From assembly GCA_041749015.1 (NCBI GenBank), contig JBGTCD010000096.1, forward strand, positions 5,637 to 69,636: 64,000 bases of DNA. Reading direction: 5' to 3'. Below are positions 49,953 through 58,750 of the stretch, in pieces. The translations under genes and the position numbers were made by a program. The notes under the pieces were generated by a model. It did no database searches, was not told the origin of the DNA, and saw nothing but the letters and a program-made list of their open reading frames with translations. This DNA is from JBGTCD01 sp041749015. GTDB taxonomy: Bacteria > Bacteroidota > Bacteroidia > Cytophagales > Cyclobacteriaceae. Position 1 is the first letter of the stretch. The number at the start of each line of letters is the position of its first letter.

Positions 49953-51980
49953 GTGTGGCTAAAATTTAAGTATTCGTTAATTGTTTTTCTTCTGGCTTCA
50001 TTGACTTATGTCGATGCCCAGGTGCTGGAGAATAGGGATTCATTGATTCGTCAGTTAGACAATACTAATAATGACTCGCTCCGGATTGAACTCCTGATCG
50101 ATCTATCTCAAACCTACCGATATAATGATCCTGTTCAGGCCCTTTCTCATGCTGAGCAGGCACTTTCTGCTTCAAAGGTGTTAGATCAAATCGCATTAAA
50201 GGGTGCAGCCCTCAAAAATATGGCTGAGATTTATACCACCCAAGGCCAATTTGGCAAGGCCCTGGACTACGATCAGGAATTGCTCAAATTAATGCGTGAG
50301 GCGGGTGATAGGAAAGGAGAGTCCATTGCCCTTAATGGTATGGGAAATAGTTTCTTTGAACTGGATAATTACCAAAATGCCTACCGGTATTTTTTGGAAG
50401 CCTATAAGATTGGCGAGGAAATGGACGACCAACTGCGGGTTGCGATTGGGCTTTATAATCTAGGCAGAGTTTATATGGTGCAGGAAACCTTTGACCTTGC
50501 TTATGAATATTTCCATAACTCCATGGAGACCAGCAAAAGGATCAATGATATTGAAGGTGTAGCATTTTGCAATCATTACCTGGGGTTGTGGGCAAAGGCG
50601 GTGAAAGAAATGGACCGGGCAAAGGAATATTTTGATAAATCCTTACAGATCAGTAGGGAAAATAACTTTTATGAGGTGCTGCCTTTTACCTTACTTCACA
50701 CCGGGAACTTGTATAAAGACCTTAAAGAATTTAAAAAAGCCGAAGAATATTACAAGGAAGCACTTGAACTAAACGAAAGGCTGGCCAATCAAATAGGCAT
50801 TATGGAAACCAGGCTTGGGATAGGTCTTTTGCAAATTGAAAGAAAGCAATTTGCCCTTGCTGAAAGAACTCTGAATAGTGCTCTGGAGATTTCTTATTCT
50901 ATTAAATCCAAGGATACGGAGTCAGACCTGTATGAGGCCTTTTCCCGACTGAATGAAGCCAAAGGAAATTTTGCTCTGGCTCTGCAATATTTAAGGCGCC
51001 ATCAGCTCCTTGAGGACAGTTTGTTCAGTCTCAGAAAAGACGAGCAATTTGCCAGAATTCAGGCCCAATATGAATCGGAGAAAAAGGATCGGGAGATTGA
51101 ATTATTATATCAGACTGAGCAACTTCAACAAGTAAATCTGGAGAGAAATGAAATGATCAGAAATATCCTTGTGGTGATTCTGGCTTTTACTGTCATAATG
51201 ATTGTGAATCTTTCAAGAAGTAGCAGAAGACGAAAAAGAATTAATGAATTACTCATTAAAAATCAAAAGGAGGTTGAGGAGAAAAACGCAAACCTCAGGC
51301 AGATCAGTGAGTTTAAGGATAAGTTCTTTTCGGTGGTTTCACATGATCTAAGGTCACCTTTGAATGCTCTGAGTGGTGTACTTGATCTGATGGCTGACAA
51401 AACCCTTACCGCGGGAGAATTTGAGCAACTCAGGCAGGCATTGCAGGCGCAATTCGAAACTACCAGAAATCTGCTAGACAATCTTTTGGATTGGACCCTT
51501 GTACAAATGGATAAGTTGGCTACTCGCCTGGAAGACTTTCGTTTAAATGATTTAGTCGATGAAAATCTTAAACTAATCAAATCTGCCGACCACAAAGAAA
51601 TCACGATAGAGAGCAAGATAGACCCTGCAGTTAAGGTACATGCCGATGAAAATATGGTGAACCTCGTAGTGCGCAACCTCTTATATAATGCCGTGAAATT
51701 TACCGAGCGAGGCGGAAATGTGGAGATCAATGCTGAAAAACAAAACGGAATGATTCAGGTTTATGTTAAGGATTCTGGGGTAGGGATGTCTGAATCGGTG
51801 CAGGCCAAAATATTTAATGATGCTGAGCATTATTCATCTTCAGGTACTGAAGAAGAGTCCGGTTCCGGATTAGGCTTAAAGCTCTGCAAAGAGTTTGTAG
51901 AAAAAAATGGGGGTAAAATTTGGGTCGATAGTGCGCCTGGTGAGGGCAGCACCTTTTATTTTACCTTGAAAAGCGCTTGA
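49953..51980 (+). CDS. TPR sensor histidine kinase between nuoH and nuoI
   Basis: 675 aa, GTG start. A signal-like N-terminus (WLKFKYSLIVFLLASLTYVD) is followed by about seven TPR-type repeats (about 40-370; for example GQFGKALDYDQELLKLMREA and NYQNAYRYFLEAYKIGEEMD) expected in the periplasm. A membrane segment near 400-418 (IRNILVVILAFTVIMIVNLS) and a coiled linker precede HisKA (FFSVVSHDLRSPLNALSG) and HATPase_c (RNLLYNAVKFTERGG, KDSGVGMSE, GSGLGLKLCKEF). The gene sits 19 nt after nuoH and 4 nt before nuoI, so it shares their transcript. No response regulator is adjacent. Confidence 0.92.
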   Translation: MWLKFKYSLIVFLLASLTYVDAQVLENRDSLIRQLDNTNNDSLRIELLIDLSQTYRYNDPVQALSHAEQALSASKVLDQIALKGAALKNMAEIYTTQGQFGKALDYDQELLKLMREAGDRKGESIALNGMGNSFFELDNYQNAYRYFLEAYKIGEEMDDQLRVAIGLYNLGRVYMVQETFDLAYEYFHNSMETSKRINDIEGVAFCNHYLGLWAKAVKEMDRAKEYFDKSLQISRENNFYEVLPFTLLHTGNLYKDLKEFKKAEEYYKEALELNERLANQIGIMETRLGIGLLQIERKQFALAERTLNSALEISYSIKSKDTESDLYEAFSRLNEAKGNFALALQYLRRHQLLEDSLFSLRKDEQFARIQAQYESEKKDREIELLYQTEQLQQVNLERNEMIRNILVVILAFTVIMIVNLSRSSRRRKRINELLIKNQKEVEEKNANLRQISEFKDKFFSVVSHDLRSPLNALSGVLDLMADKTLTAGEFEQLRQALQAQFETTRNLLDNLLDWTLVQMDKLATRLEDFRLNDLVDENLKLIKSADHKEITIESKIDPAVKVHADENMVNLVVRNLLYNAVKFTERGGNVEINAEKQNGMIQVYVKDSGVGMSESVQAKIFNDAEHYSSSGTEEESGSGLGLKLCKEFVEKNGGKIWVDSAPGEGSTFYFTLKSA

Positions 51981-51984
51981 TTTT

Positions 51985-52647
51985 TTGTCTAAACATGGCT
52001 CCTCATATTGGAAAAATTTCCATATAGCCTTTGTCACTTTATGGCAGGGGCTGAAGATTACCTTTGGCCATATTTTGAGATCAAGAAAAAGTGTCAAGGC
52101 ATTTGATGTATCCAGTCCAGACTATTTCAAAGGACAGGAAGGCATCAGCACCCTGCAATACCCAAAGCAAGCCATGCCGGTACCAGATGTAGCACGGTAC
52201 AGACTTCACAATGAAATCGATGATTGTATTGTTTGCGACAAATGCGCAAAGGTATGTCCAGTAGATTGCATTGAAATTGAGCCAATCAGAGCGGTTGAGA
52301 CTTTTGGCAATACCTCAGATGGGACGCCAAAAAGAATTCATGCCGCTCGGTTCGATATTGATATGGGTAAGTGCTGTTTTTGTGGCCTTTGCACCACGGT
52401 TTGTCCTACTGAATGCCTGACTATGACCAAGACCTTTGATTTTAGCGAATATGATATCAGGGACCATCTATATTCATTTGGCACCATGTCCCCTGATGAA
52501 ATCGAGGAAAAACAAAAGGCCTTAGAAGCCCACCTAGCCAATAAAGTAACACAAAATCCGACCACCCAAGCTGACACTAAGGCAACAAAGCCATCCAGAC
52601 CGGTATTTCGGCCAAGGGTAGAACCTCCTAAAAAAAAGGAAGAGTAA
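51985..52647 (+). CDS. nuoI: NADH-quinone oxidoreductase subunit I
   Basis: 220 aa. Two 4Fe-4S motifs, CIVCDKCAKVCPVDC and CCFCGLCTTVCPTEC, identify the N6a/N6b ferredoxin-like subunit that carries electrons from the peripheral arm toward quinone. The TTG at 51985 is the only workable start in frame, 4 nt after the kinase stop. The C-terminal tail (about 165-220) is long, basic and proline-rich (TKPSRPVFRPRVEPPKKKEE). Confidence 0.95.
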   Translation: MSKHGSSYWKNFHIAFVTLWQGLKITFGHILRSRKSVKAFDVSSPDYFKGQEGISTLQYPKQAMPVPDVARYRLHNEIDDCIVCDKCAKVCPVDCIEIEPIRAVETFGNTSDGTPKRIHAARFDIDMGKCCFCGLCTTVCPTECLTMTKTFDFSEYDIRDHLYSFGTMSPDEIEEKQKALEAHLANKVTQNPTTQADTKATKPSRPVFRPRVEPPKKKEE

Positions 52648-52648
52648 T

Positions 52649-53179
52649 ATGGATGCGGCCATTGTAACATTCTACATGTTTTGTGGTTTGGCTGTGGTAG
52701 CTGCCACAGGAATGGTGTTCACAAAAAACCTCTTGTACGCAGCTGGGCTCCTTGCCATCGTGATGCTTTCATTGGCAGTGGTATTTATTTATGCTGGGGC
52801 TATGTTTTTAGCTGTTTCCCAAATTCTCATTTATGTTGGCGGTATTCTGGTACTCATTATTTTTGGCGTGATGCTAACCAGCAGAAAACCAGGATTCTCT
52901 TTTGAGGCGGGCACCCATTATCATTTCTTTGGATGGCTCGCAGGATTGTCGATTATGGTAATCCTGATCATGACAATCCTGGATTTTGATTTTACCAGAT
53001 GGATGCACCCTCCGGAAGTGCCGGATAATTTATCCGGATATACCAGCATCCAGCATATTGGGGTTTTATTGATGAGCAAATACCTCCTGATATTAGAACT
53101 AGCCGCTATATTTTTACTGGTGGTAATGGCAGGTGCATTACAAATCGGGGCTAAAGAAGAAGGAGGTAAGGCATCATGA
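52649..53179 (+). CDS. nuoJ: NADH-quinone oxidoreductase subunit J
   Basis: 176 aa, five membrane segments. The family block FIYAGAMFLAVSQILIYVGG followed by ILVLIIFGVML is clear at about 45-76 and contains the pi-bulge helix near the E-channel. Starts 1 nt after the nuoI stop and overlaps nuoK by 4 nt. Confidence 0.94.
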   Translation: MDAAIVTFYMFCGLAVVAATGMVFTKNLLYAAGLLAIVMLSLAVVFIYAGAMFLAVSQILIYVGGILVLIIFGVMLTSRKPGFSFEAGTHYHFFGWLAGLSIMVILIMTILDFDFTRWMHPPEVPDNLSGYTSIQHIGVLLMSKYLLILELAAIFLLVVMAGALQIGAKEEGGKAS

Positions 53180-53481
53180 TTCCGATCTCACATTTTCTAT
53201 TATTCTCTGCTGTACTATTTGGTCTCGGGCTCATTATTGTGTTTACCAGAAAGCATATTTTGATGGTGCTTATGGGCATAGAACTTATGCTGAATGCCGT
53301 CAACATTAATCTGGCGGTTTTTGGGCATTGGGATACCAAATTCCAACAGGGCCAAATATTCGCGTTGTTTGTGATTTTGGTGGCAGCTGCTGAGGCAGGT
53401 GTGGCTTTGGCCATCATCATCAAACTATTTAAAAACTTTAAGACAGTGGACCTGAGTCGTATTTCCGGATTAAAAGATTAG
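53176..53481 (+). CDS. nuoK: NADH-quinone oxidoreductase subunit K
   Basis: 101 aa, three membrane segments, normal length. Conserved membrane glutamates are in LMGIELMLNAVNINLAVFGH and ILVAAAEAGVALAIIIKLFK, which belong to the proton path of the E-channel. Overlaps nuoJ by 4 nt and precedes nuoL by 4 nt. Confidence 0.95.
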   Translation: MIPISHFLLFSAVLFGLGLIIVFTRKHILMVLMGIELMLNAVNINLAVFGHWDTKFQQGQIFALFVILVAAAEAGVALAIIIKLFKNFKTVDLSRISGLKD

Positions 53482-53485
53482 AAGT

Positions 53486-55426
53486 TTGGAGGCATTACCT
53501 TTTCACAATTGGTATTGGGACCTTATTTTTTTAGGACCTGTTTTGGGGTTGATCCTGGGGCTTGTGCTTTTCAAAAAGAAGGTTGGAGTTTTTACCACCC
53601 TGGGGATGGCTTTTTCTACCTTTTTTTTGGTTTTTCTCTGCCTCTGGAACCTGGATACACCCGTTACTTCTAAGATTTTTAACTGGTGGCATATTGGATC
53701 AGGTCAAAATATCCTTCAGGTAGATATTTTATTTACCAGCAACAGGCTTACCCTCTTAATGGGCAGTTTGGTAGGATTCATCGCCACGCTTGTATTCTGG
53801 TATTCTACCCATTATGAGGCTCTTAAAGGAGATAAATCCCGGTATTATGCCGGTTTGGTATTGTTCACCTTTGCCATGATGGGGATAGTTTTTTCGGGTA
53901 ACCTCCTCCTGACTTTTGTGTTTTGGGAGTTAGTGGGCTTTTCTTCATGGTTTTTGATTGGTTACTGGCACCATAAACCAGAGGCTGCCCGTGCTGCCAG
54001 GAAGGCTTTTTTGGTCAATAGGATTGGTGATATTGGGTTTATTATTGCCCTTATGCTGGTTGGTGTATATGGGGGTACATTTGATATCGAGGTTTTGCTC
54101 AGGGAGGCGCACTCCGGGCATCAGGCCTGGATGACTTGGGCAGGGGCGGGGCTCCTGTTGGCTGTAATTGGTAAATCAGCACAATTTCCTTTGCTTACCT
54201 GGCTGCCTGATGCCATGGAGGGGCCTACACCTGTGTCGGCCCTCCTCCATGCAGCCACTATGGTGGCTGCCGGAGTGTTCCTCCTGGTTCGCATGTTTGA
54301 CTTCCTTGCCGAACCGGTACTCACCACAGCGGCATTTGTAGGCGGTATTACCGCTTTTATGGGGGCGTTTGCCGCCTGGCGGCAGGAGGATATCAAAAAA
54401 GTGCTGGCCTTTTCTACCATTTCCCAATTGGGATTCATGATCGCATCTATTGGGGCCGGGTACCCCCAGTTCGCCTTTCTTCATCTGTTCACCCATGCCT
54501 TTTTTAAGGCCGGACTTTTTCTGGGTGCAGGGGTGATGGCCCACCATGCCAACTCTTACAGCCTTGAGGCAATGGGTGGGATGCTCAAAAAAGCACCCTG
54601 GGTCACCTACGCATTCATCGCGGCCGCCCTGGCACTTGCAGGAGTGCCGCTTTTTTCAGGATTTATTTCTAAAGAAGCGATTCTGGCTGGCATTAATAAC
54701 TGGACAGCCATTTCGGTAAGGGAGGGATTTCATTCATCCATCCTGGTGAGCATTCTGCTCTGGTCTGGTGTATTCCTTACAGCAGTTTATGTGGCCAGGA
54801 TGCTAGGTTACTTACTTAAGCCAAAAAATGAAACAGCCGCAGTTAGTACTCCAAATTCTCAATTGATCCCGGTGGTTTTGCTTGGGATTGGTTCCATTTG
54901 GCTTGTTGCAGGGCTTTTACCCTGGGATTTTTCTCAGGCCTGGATTATTGATCAAAGTGCAGAATCCATTCCCGAGGCGCCTATTTGGATGATGCCCTTA
55001 ACAATTTCTCTGATAATATTTGGGGGATACCTGGGATACCGGGATGTTCATTATACTAAGCAAAAAGCATTTAATAGGGCTGTTACCAACCTATCCCGTT
55101 TGAATTGGCAACTAGATGCTATTTATAATGCTATGATAGTAGCTCCCACGCTTTGGGTTGCCGGGATGGTGAGGATTATTGATAAGAAAGTATTGGATGG
55201 CTTATACAATGGTGCCGTTGCTGGATTTGTGGTTGTCGGTCATTTTTTAAATTTGGTAGACCGGTACCTTGTGGATGGCACGGTACACCTTTCGGTTTAT
55301 GTGGTAAGGCGATCAGGGGTCCTGGCCAAAGCTGGCAGTGGCAGCATTCAGGCATATTTGATCTGGGCAGCACTTTTTCTGCTGGTGCTTATTATCACGG
55401 TGTTTTTTATGTTTATTGGGTTTTGA
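53486..55426 (+). CDS. nuoL: NADH-quinone oxidoreductase subunit L
   Basis: 646 aa with 14 or more membrane segments, an antiporter-like subunit. Conserved blocks: FVFWELVGFSSWFLIGYWHH (with the key Glu), KSAQFPLLTWLPDAMEGPTP and VSALLHAATMVAAGVFLLVR (the membrane Lys), and the C-terminal long transverse helix region from about 540. It pumps protons in complex I. The start is TTG at 53486. Confidence 0.96.
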   Translation: MEALPFHNWYWDLIFLGPVLGLILGLVLFKKKVGVFTTLGMAFSTFFLVFLCLWNLDTPVTSKIFNWWHIGSGQNILQVDILFTSNRLTLLMGSLVGFIATLVFWYSTHYEALKGDKSRYYAGLVLFTFAMMGIVFSGNLLLTFVFWELVGFSSWFLIGYWHHKPEAARAARKAFLVNRIGDIGFIIALMLVGVYGGTFDIEVLLREAHSGHQAWMTWAGAGLLLAVIGKSAQFPLLTWLPDAMEGPTPVSALLHAATMVAAGVFLLVRMFDFLAEPVLTTAAFVGGITAFMGAFAAWRQEDIKKVLAFSTISQLGFMIASIGAGYPQFAFLHLFTHAFFKAGLFLGAGVMAHHANSYSLEAMGGMLKKAPWVTYAFIAAALALAGVPLFSGFISKEAILAGINNWTAISVREGFHSSILVSILLWSGVFLTAVYVARMLGYLLKPKNETAAVSTPNSQLIPVVLLGIGSIWLVAGLLPWDFSQAWIIDQSAESIPEAPIWMMPLTISLIIFGGYLGYRDVHYTKQKAFNRAVTNLSRLNWQLDAIYNAMIVAPTLWVAGMVRIIDKKVLDGLYNGAVAGFVVVGHFLNLVDRYLVDGTVHLSVYVVRRSGVLAKAGSGSIQAYLIWAALFLLVLIITVFFMFIGF

Positions 55427-55503
55427 AAAATATTATTTCTTCCATTAACCGCTTTTCAGGAAATTTGACCAAGTTTAAACTTTGCTTGGCCGGAGGATAG
55501 GCT

Positions 55504-57144
55504 ATGACTATGGATCAGTATCTGCTCAGTTTTTTAATCTTTACTCCTATTGCTGGAGCACTGTTGGTGCTGATCCTGCCTGCTAAGTTTGAGTCACAAT
55601 ACAAACTAGTTGGATTGGGTGCTTTGCTGATCATGGCGCTTATTCTAATCCGCATTTATACCCTCTATGATCCTCAACATGGTGCAGGTGTATATGAATT
55701 GGAAGCCTTTCACTTTGTCGAGCATGCCCCCTGGTTTACTTTAGACCTTGGTGCCATTGGTAGTCTTAGAGCTTCATACTTACTTGGGGTAGATGGTTTC
55801 AGTTTACCTCTGGTCATGCTCAGCGTGGTAGTTCTTTTGGCGGGAGTAGTGGCTTCATGGGGCATCAAAAAAAATCTCAAGGGCTATTTCAGCTTGTATC
55901 TTTTGCTTTCCGGGTCGGTCATGGGCTGCTTTGTAGCGTTGGATTTTCTGCTGTTTTACCTGTTTTTTGAATTTTTGCTGCTGCCCATGTTTTTTCTGAT
56001 AGGGCTGTGGGGTGGTTTAAGAAGAGAATATGCTGCCATTAAATTTTTCTTATATACCCTCTTAGGTTCTGTCCTGATCTTGATTGTAATGGTGATGCTT
56101 TATCTTTCAGTGCAGGAGGGGGATGGTGAGGCATTTTTCAAGACTTTCAATATGGTCTCCATGACTCAGGCTGAAAATTTCATTCCTGGGAGTGCCCTCG
56201 ATCCTGGAGGTGATCAGATGCTTTGGGGCTGGCCTTTGCGCTGGGTGGCCTTTTTACTTTTGTTTATCGGATTTGCCATCAAAGTACCCGTGGTGCCCCT
56301 TCACACCTGGCTGCCTGATGCGCATGTAGAAGCCCCAACCGCCATTTCAGTGGTTTTGGCAGGGGTTCTGCTTAAGGTGGGGGGCTACGGTATACTTAGA
56401 GCCGGATTTTTAATTTTCCCTGATGGTGCTATTGAGTTTGCCGGGTTTATTGCTGTCTTAGGTTTGATCTCCATTATTTATGGTGGGCTTAATGCTCTGG
56501 TGAGTAAGGATTTGAAACGACTGGTAGCCTACTCATCAGTTGCGCATATGGGCTTTGTGGTATTGGGCTTAGCATCACTGACCAACGAAGGTTTTTCGGG
56601 AGCCATTTACCAGATGGTGAGCCATGGCCTTATCTCATCCTTGTTATTTCTTGTAGCAGGAGTGCTATATGACAGGACTGGTGACAGGATGATAGAAAAG
56701 TATTCAGGGCTGGCCCAAAAGATGCCCCGATTTACGGCCATTTCCGTGCTTGGTCTGTTTGCTGCTTTGGGCTTGCCTGGGCTGCCTGGATTTATTGCGG
56801 AGATCATGGTTTTTTTAGGTGCCATGACTGCAGCAAAAGGCCCAGATCCTTTGTTTTCAATTGCCATCCCAATTCTGGCTACATTGGGTTTAATTATTGG
56901 GGCAGGCTATTGCCTTTGGGTGCTTCAAAGGATGTATTTCGGAAAATTCTACGTGCATAATCCTGCCTGGGAAAAATCTCTTATTGACCTTACAAAAAGA
57001 GAAAGTATACTACTGTACAGCCTTGGCTTGCTAATCCTTAGTCTCGGATTATTCCCTTCATTTTTGATAAATATTTATGAGGGCACCGTTGAGGCTGCTG
57101 TTTCAGGGATTTTAGAAACCGGTAACGCCATTTTAAATCGATAA
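55504..57144 (+). CDS. nuoM: NADH-quinone oxidoreductase subunit M
   Basis: 546 aa, 14 membrane segments. Antiporter-type blocks: LLFYLFFEFLLLPMFFLIGL, FAIKVPVVPLHTWLPDAHVE followed by APTAISVVLAGVLLKVGGYG, and LKRLVAYSSVAHMGFVVLGL. It starts 77 nt after nuoL; that spacer holds a short hairpin (CCAAG ... CTTGG) and a strong GGAGG-type ribosome-binding site, unusual among the genes here. Confidence 0.96.
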   Translation: MTMDQYLLSFLIFTPIAGALLVLILPAKFESQYKLVGLGALLIMALILIRIYTLYDPQHGAGVYELEAFHFVEHAPWFTLDLGAIGSLRASYLLGVDGFSLPLVMLSVVVLLAGVVASWGIKKNLKGYFSLYLLLSGSVMGCFVALDFLLFYLFFEFLLLPMFFLIGLWGGLRREYAAIKFFLYTLLGSVLILIVMVMLYLSVQEGDGEAFFKTFNMVSMTQAENFIPGSALDPGGDQMLWGWPLRWVAFLLLFIGFAIKVPVVPLHTWLPDAHVEAPTAISVVLAGVLLKVGGYGILRAGFLIFPDGAIEFAGFIAVLGLISIIYGGLNALVSKDLKRLVAYSSVAHMGFVVLGLASLTNEGFSGAIYQMVSHGLISSLLFLVAGVLYDRTGDRMIEKYSGLAQKMPRFTAISVLGLFAALGLPGLPGFIAEIMVFLGAMTAAKGPDPLFSIAIPILATLGLIIGAGYCLWVLQRMYFGKFYVHNPAWEKSLIDLTKRESILLYSLGLLILSLGLFPSFLINIYEGTVEAAVSGILETGNAILNR

Positions 57145-57146
57145 AA

Positions 57147-58661
57147 ATGGAACAGGAAGTCTATTCAACCCTTACAGAAACCCTGGATGGACTTGGCACT
57201 TTTTTGCCGGAAATAGCACTTGTAGCTTCTATCCTTTTGATTTTTGCTCTTGAAACCTTTACCCGTGGCCTCAGCATTCAATGGTCTAGGGTAATGGGTA
57301 TCGGTGGTTTTATGGTGGTTTTAGGATTGTCATTATTACAATGGCCGCTATTGGATTCAGGTAATTCCATTACCCTTTTTGAGGAAATGCTCATCTTGGA
57401 TCGTCTTTCTGTGTTTTTTAAAATTCTTTTTTCTATTGCCGGAATACTGGTTCTTTTATTCCCGGTAGAAATCAATGGAGAACCCAGACAAGTTGCACAT
57501 CGGTTTGCTGTTTTCGCAGTGCTCATCCTTTTCATGGCTCTGGGTGGACATTTACTCTTGATGGCCTCCAACCTCCTGATGGCCTACATGGCAATCGAAG
57601 TCCTATCTATTTCTGGGTATTTGATCACCTTTTTCAGATTTGAAAAATATTCAGGTGAGGGTGGCATTAAATATTTGATTTTTGGAGGCGTTTCTTCGGC
57701 CGTCATGCTATACGGATTTTCCTTTTTGTACGGCCTGGGAGGGACTCTTGATTTTACCAATCCGGACTTTTTTGCACAATTGTCTGTATCATCAGTTCCT
57801 TTGTTAGTAATAGCCATCCTGATGTCTTTGGCCGGGATTTTATTTAAACTATCAGCAATACCCATGCATTTTTGGGCACCAGATGCGTATAGAGTAGCGC
57901 CTACCGGAGGTTTGGCTTTTATCTCGGTAGTCCCCAAAATAGCTGCTTTGGTATTATTGATCAGATTGACCCCAGGGTTCTCCGATATTCTTGCCGCAAC
58001 CCCTTTATCCTGGATGGTGCTGATGGCAACCATTGCAATGATCACCATGACAGCAGGAAATGCTGCTGCCCTATCCCAGAAAAATGCCCTTCGGCTGATG
58101 GCTTATAGCGGCGTAGCCCATACCGGTTTTTTATTGATCGGGGTGGTGGTGCTGACCGAATATTCCTTCTATGCGGTGGTGTTTTATGCTGTAATTTTTG
58201 CCTTAGCTAACTTAGGCACCTTTTTATTGTTGAGTGTTTACCGCCTGAATAACCCAGGCTTGGAAATGAGCCGGTTCCATGGTCTGGGATTTAAAGCGGC
58301 ATTGCCGGCGGTGCTGCTCCTCATCGGGATGATAGCCCTTACCGGTTTACCACCAACCGCAGGCTTTTCGGGTAAGCTGTTATTGTTTTCATCTGTTTGG
58401 GAATCCTACCAAAGTATTGGGAACACCATCCTTACGGCTTTGCTTATTTTAGGAATATTGAACACCGTTGTAGCATTGGGCTTTTACTTAAAGATTCCTT
58501 ACCTCATGTTTTTCCGGCCACTGCCTGCAGAGGCTCCCAGGATTCAAACCCCATCATTGATCATCGTATTTAGTGCCATGGCCATGTTTTTGCTATTGTA
58601 CATTTTCTTTCAGCCTGATTCATTGATGAGATGGATTAATAGTATTAATTTTGCCTTATAA
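57147..58661 (+). CDS. nuoN: NADH-quinone oxidoreductase subunit N
   Basis: 504 aa, 14 membrane segments. Typical NuoN blocks are LMAYMAIEVLSISGYLITFF with the conserved Glu, GILFKLSAIPMHFWAPDAYR and ALRLMAYSGVAHTGFLLIGV. Starts 2 nt after the nuoM stop and ends the nuo cluster. No terminator was seen before the next gene, 89 nt away. Confidence 0.96.
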   Translation: MEQEVYSTLTETLDGLGTFLPEIALVASILLIFALETFTRGLSIQWSRVMGIGGFMVVLGLSLLQWPLLDSGNSITLFEEMLILDRLSVFFKILFSIAGILVLLFPVEINGEPRQVAHRFAVFAVLILFMALGGHLLLMASNLLMAYMAIEVLSISGYLITFFRFEKYSGEGGIKYLIFGGVSSAVMLYGFSFLYGLGGTLDFTNPDFFAQLSVSSVPLLVIAILMSLAGILFKLSAIPMHFWAPDAYRVAPTGGLAFISVVPKIAALVLLIRLTPGFSDILAATPLSWMVLMATIAMITMTAGNAAALSQKNALRLMAYSGVAHTGFLLIGVVVLTEYSFYAVVFYAVIFALANLGTFLLLSVYRLNNPGLEMSRFHGLGFKAALPAVLLLIGMIALTGLPPTAGFSGKLLLFSSVWESYQSIGNTILTALLILGILNTVVALGFYLKIPYLMFFRPLPAEAPRIQTPSLIIVFSAMAMFLLLYIFFQPDSLMRWINSINFAL

Positions 58662-58750
58662 TTTCAGGAATTCAAATTCTTTTTTAGTTGTTATCCTATT
58701 TCGGTAACTAATTGATTGAATGATTTGATTTCGCTCTTTTACTTTTTTAT

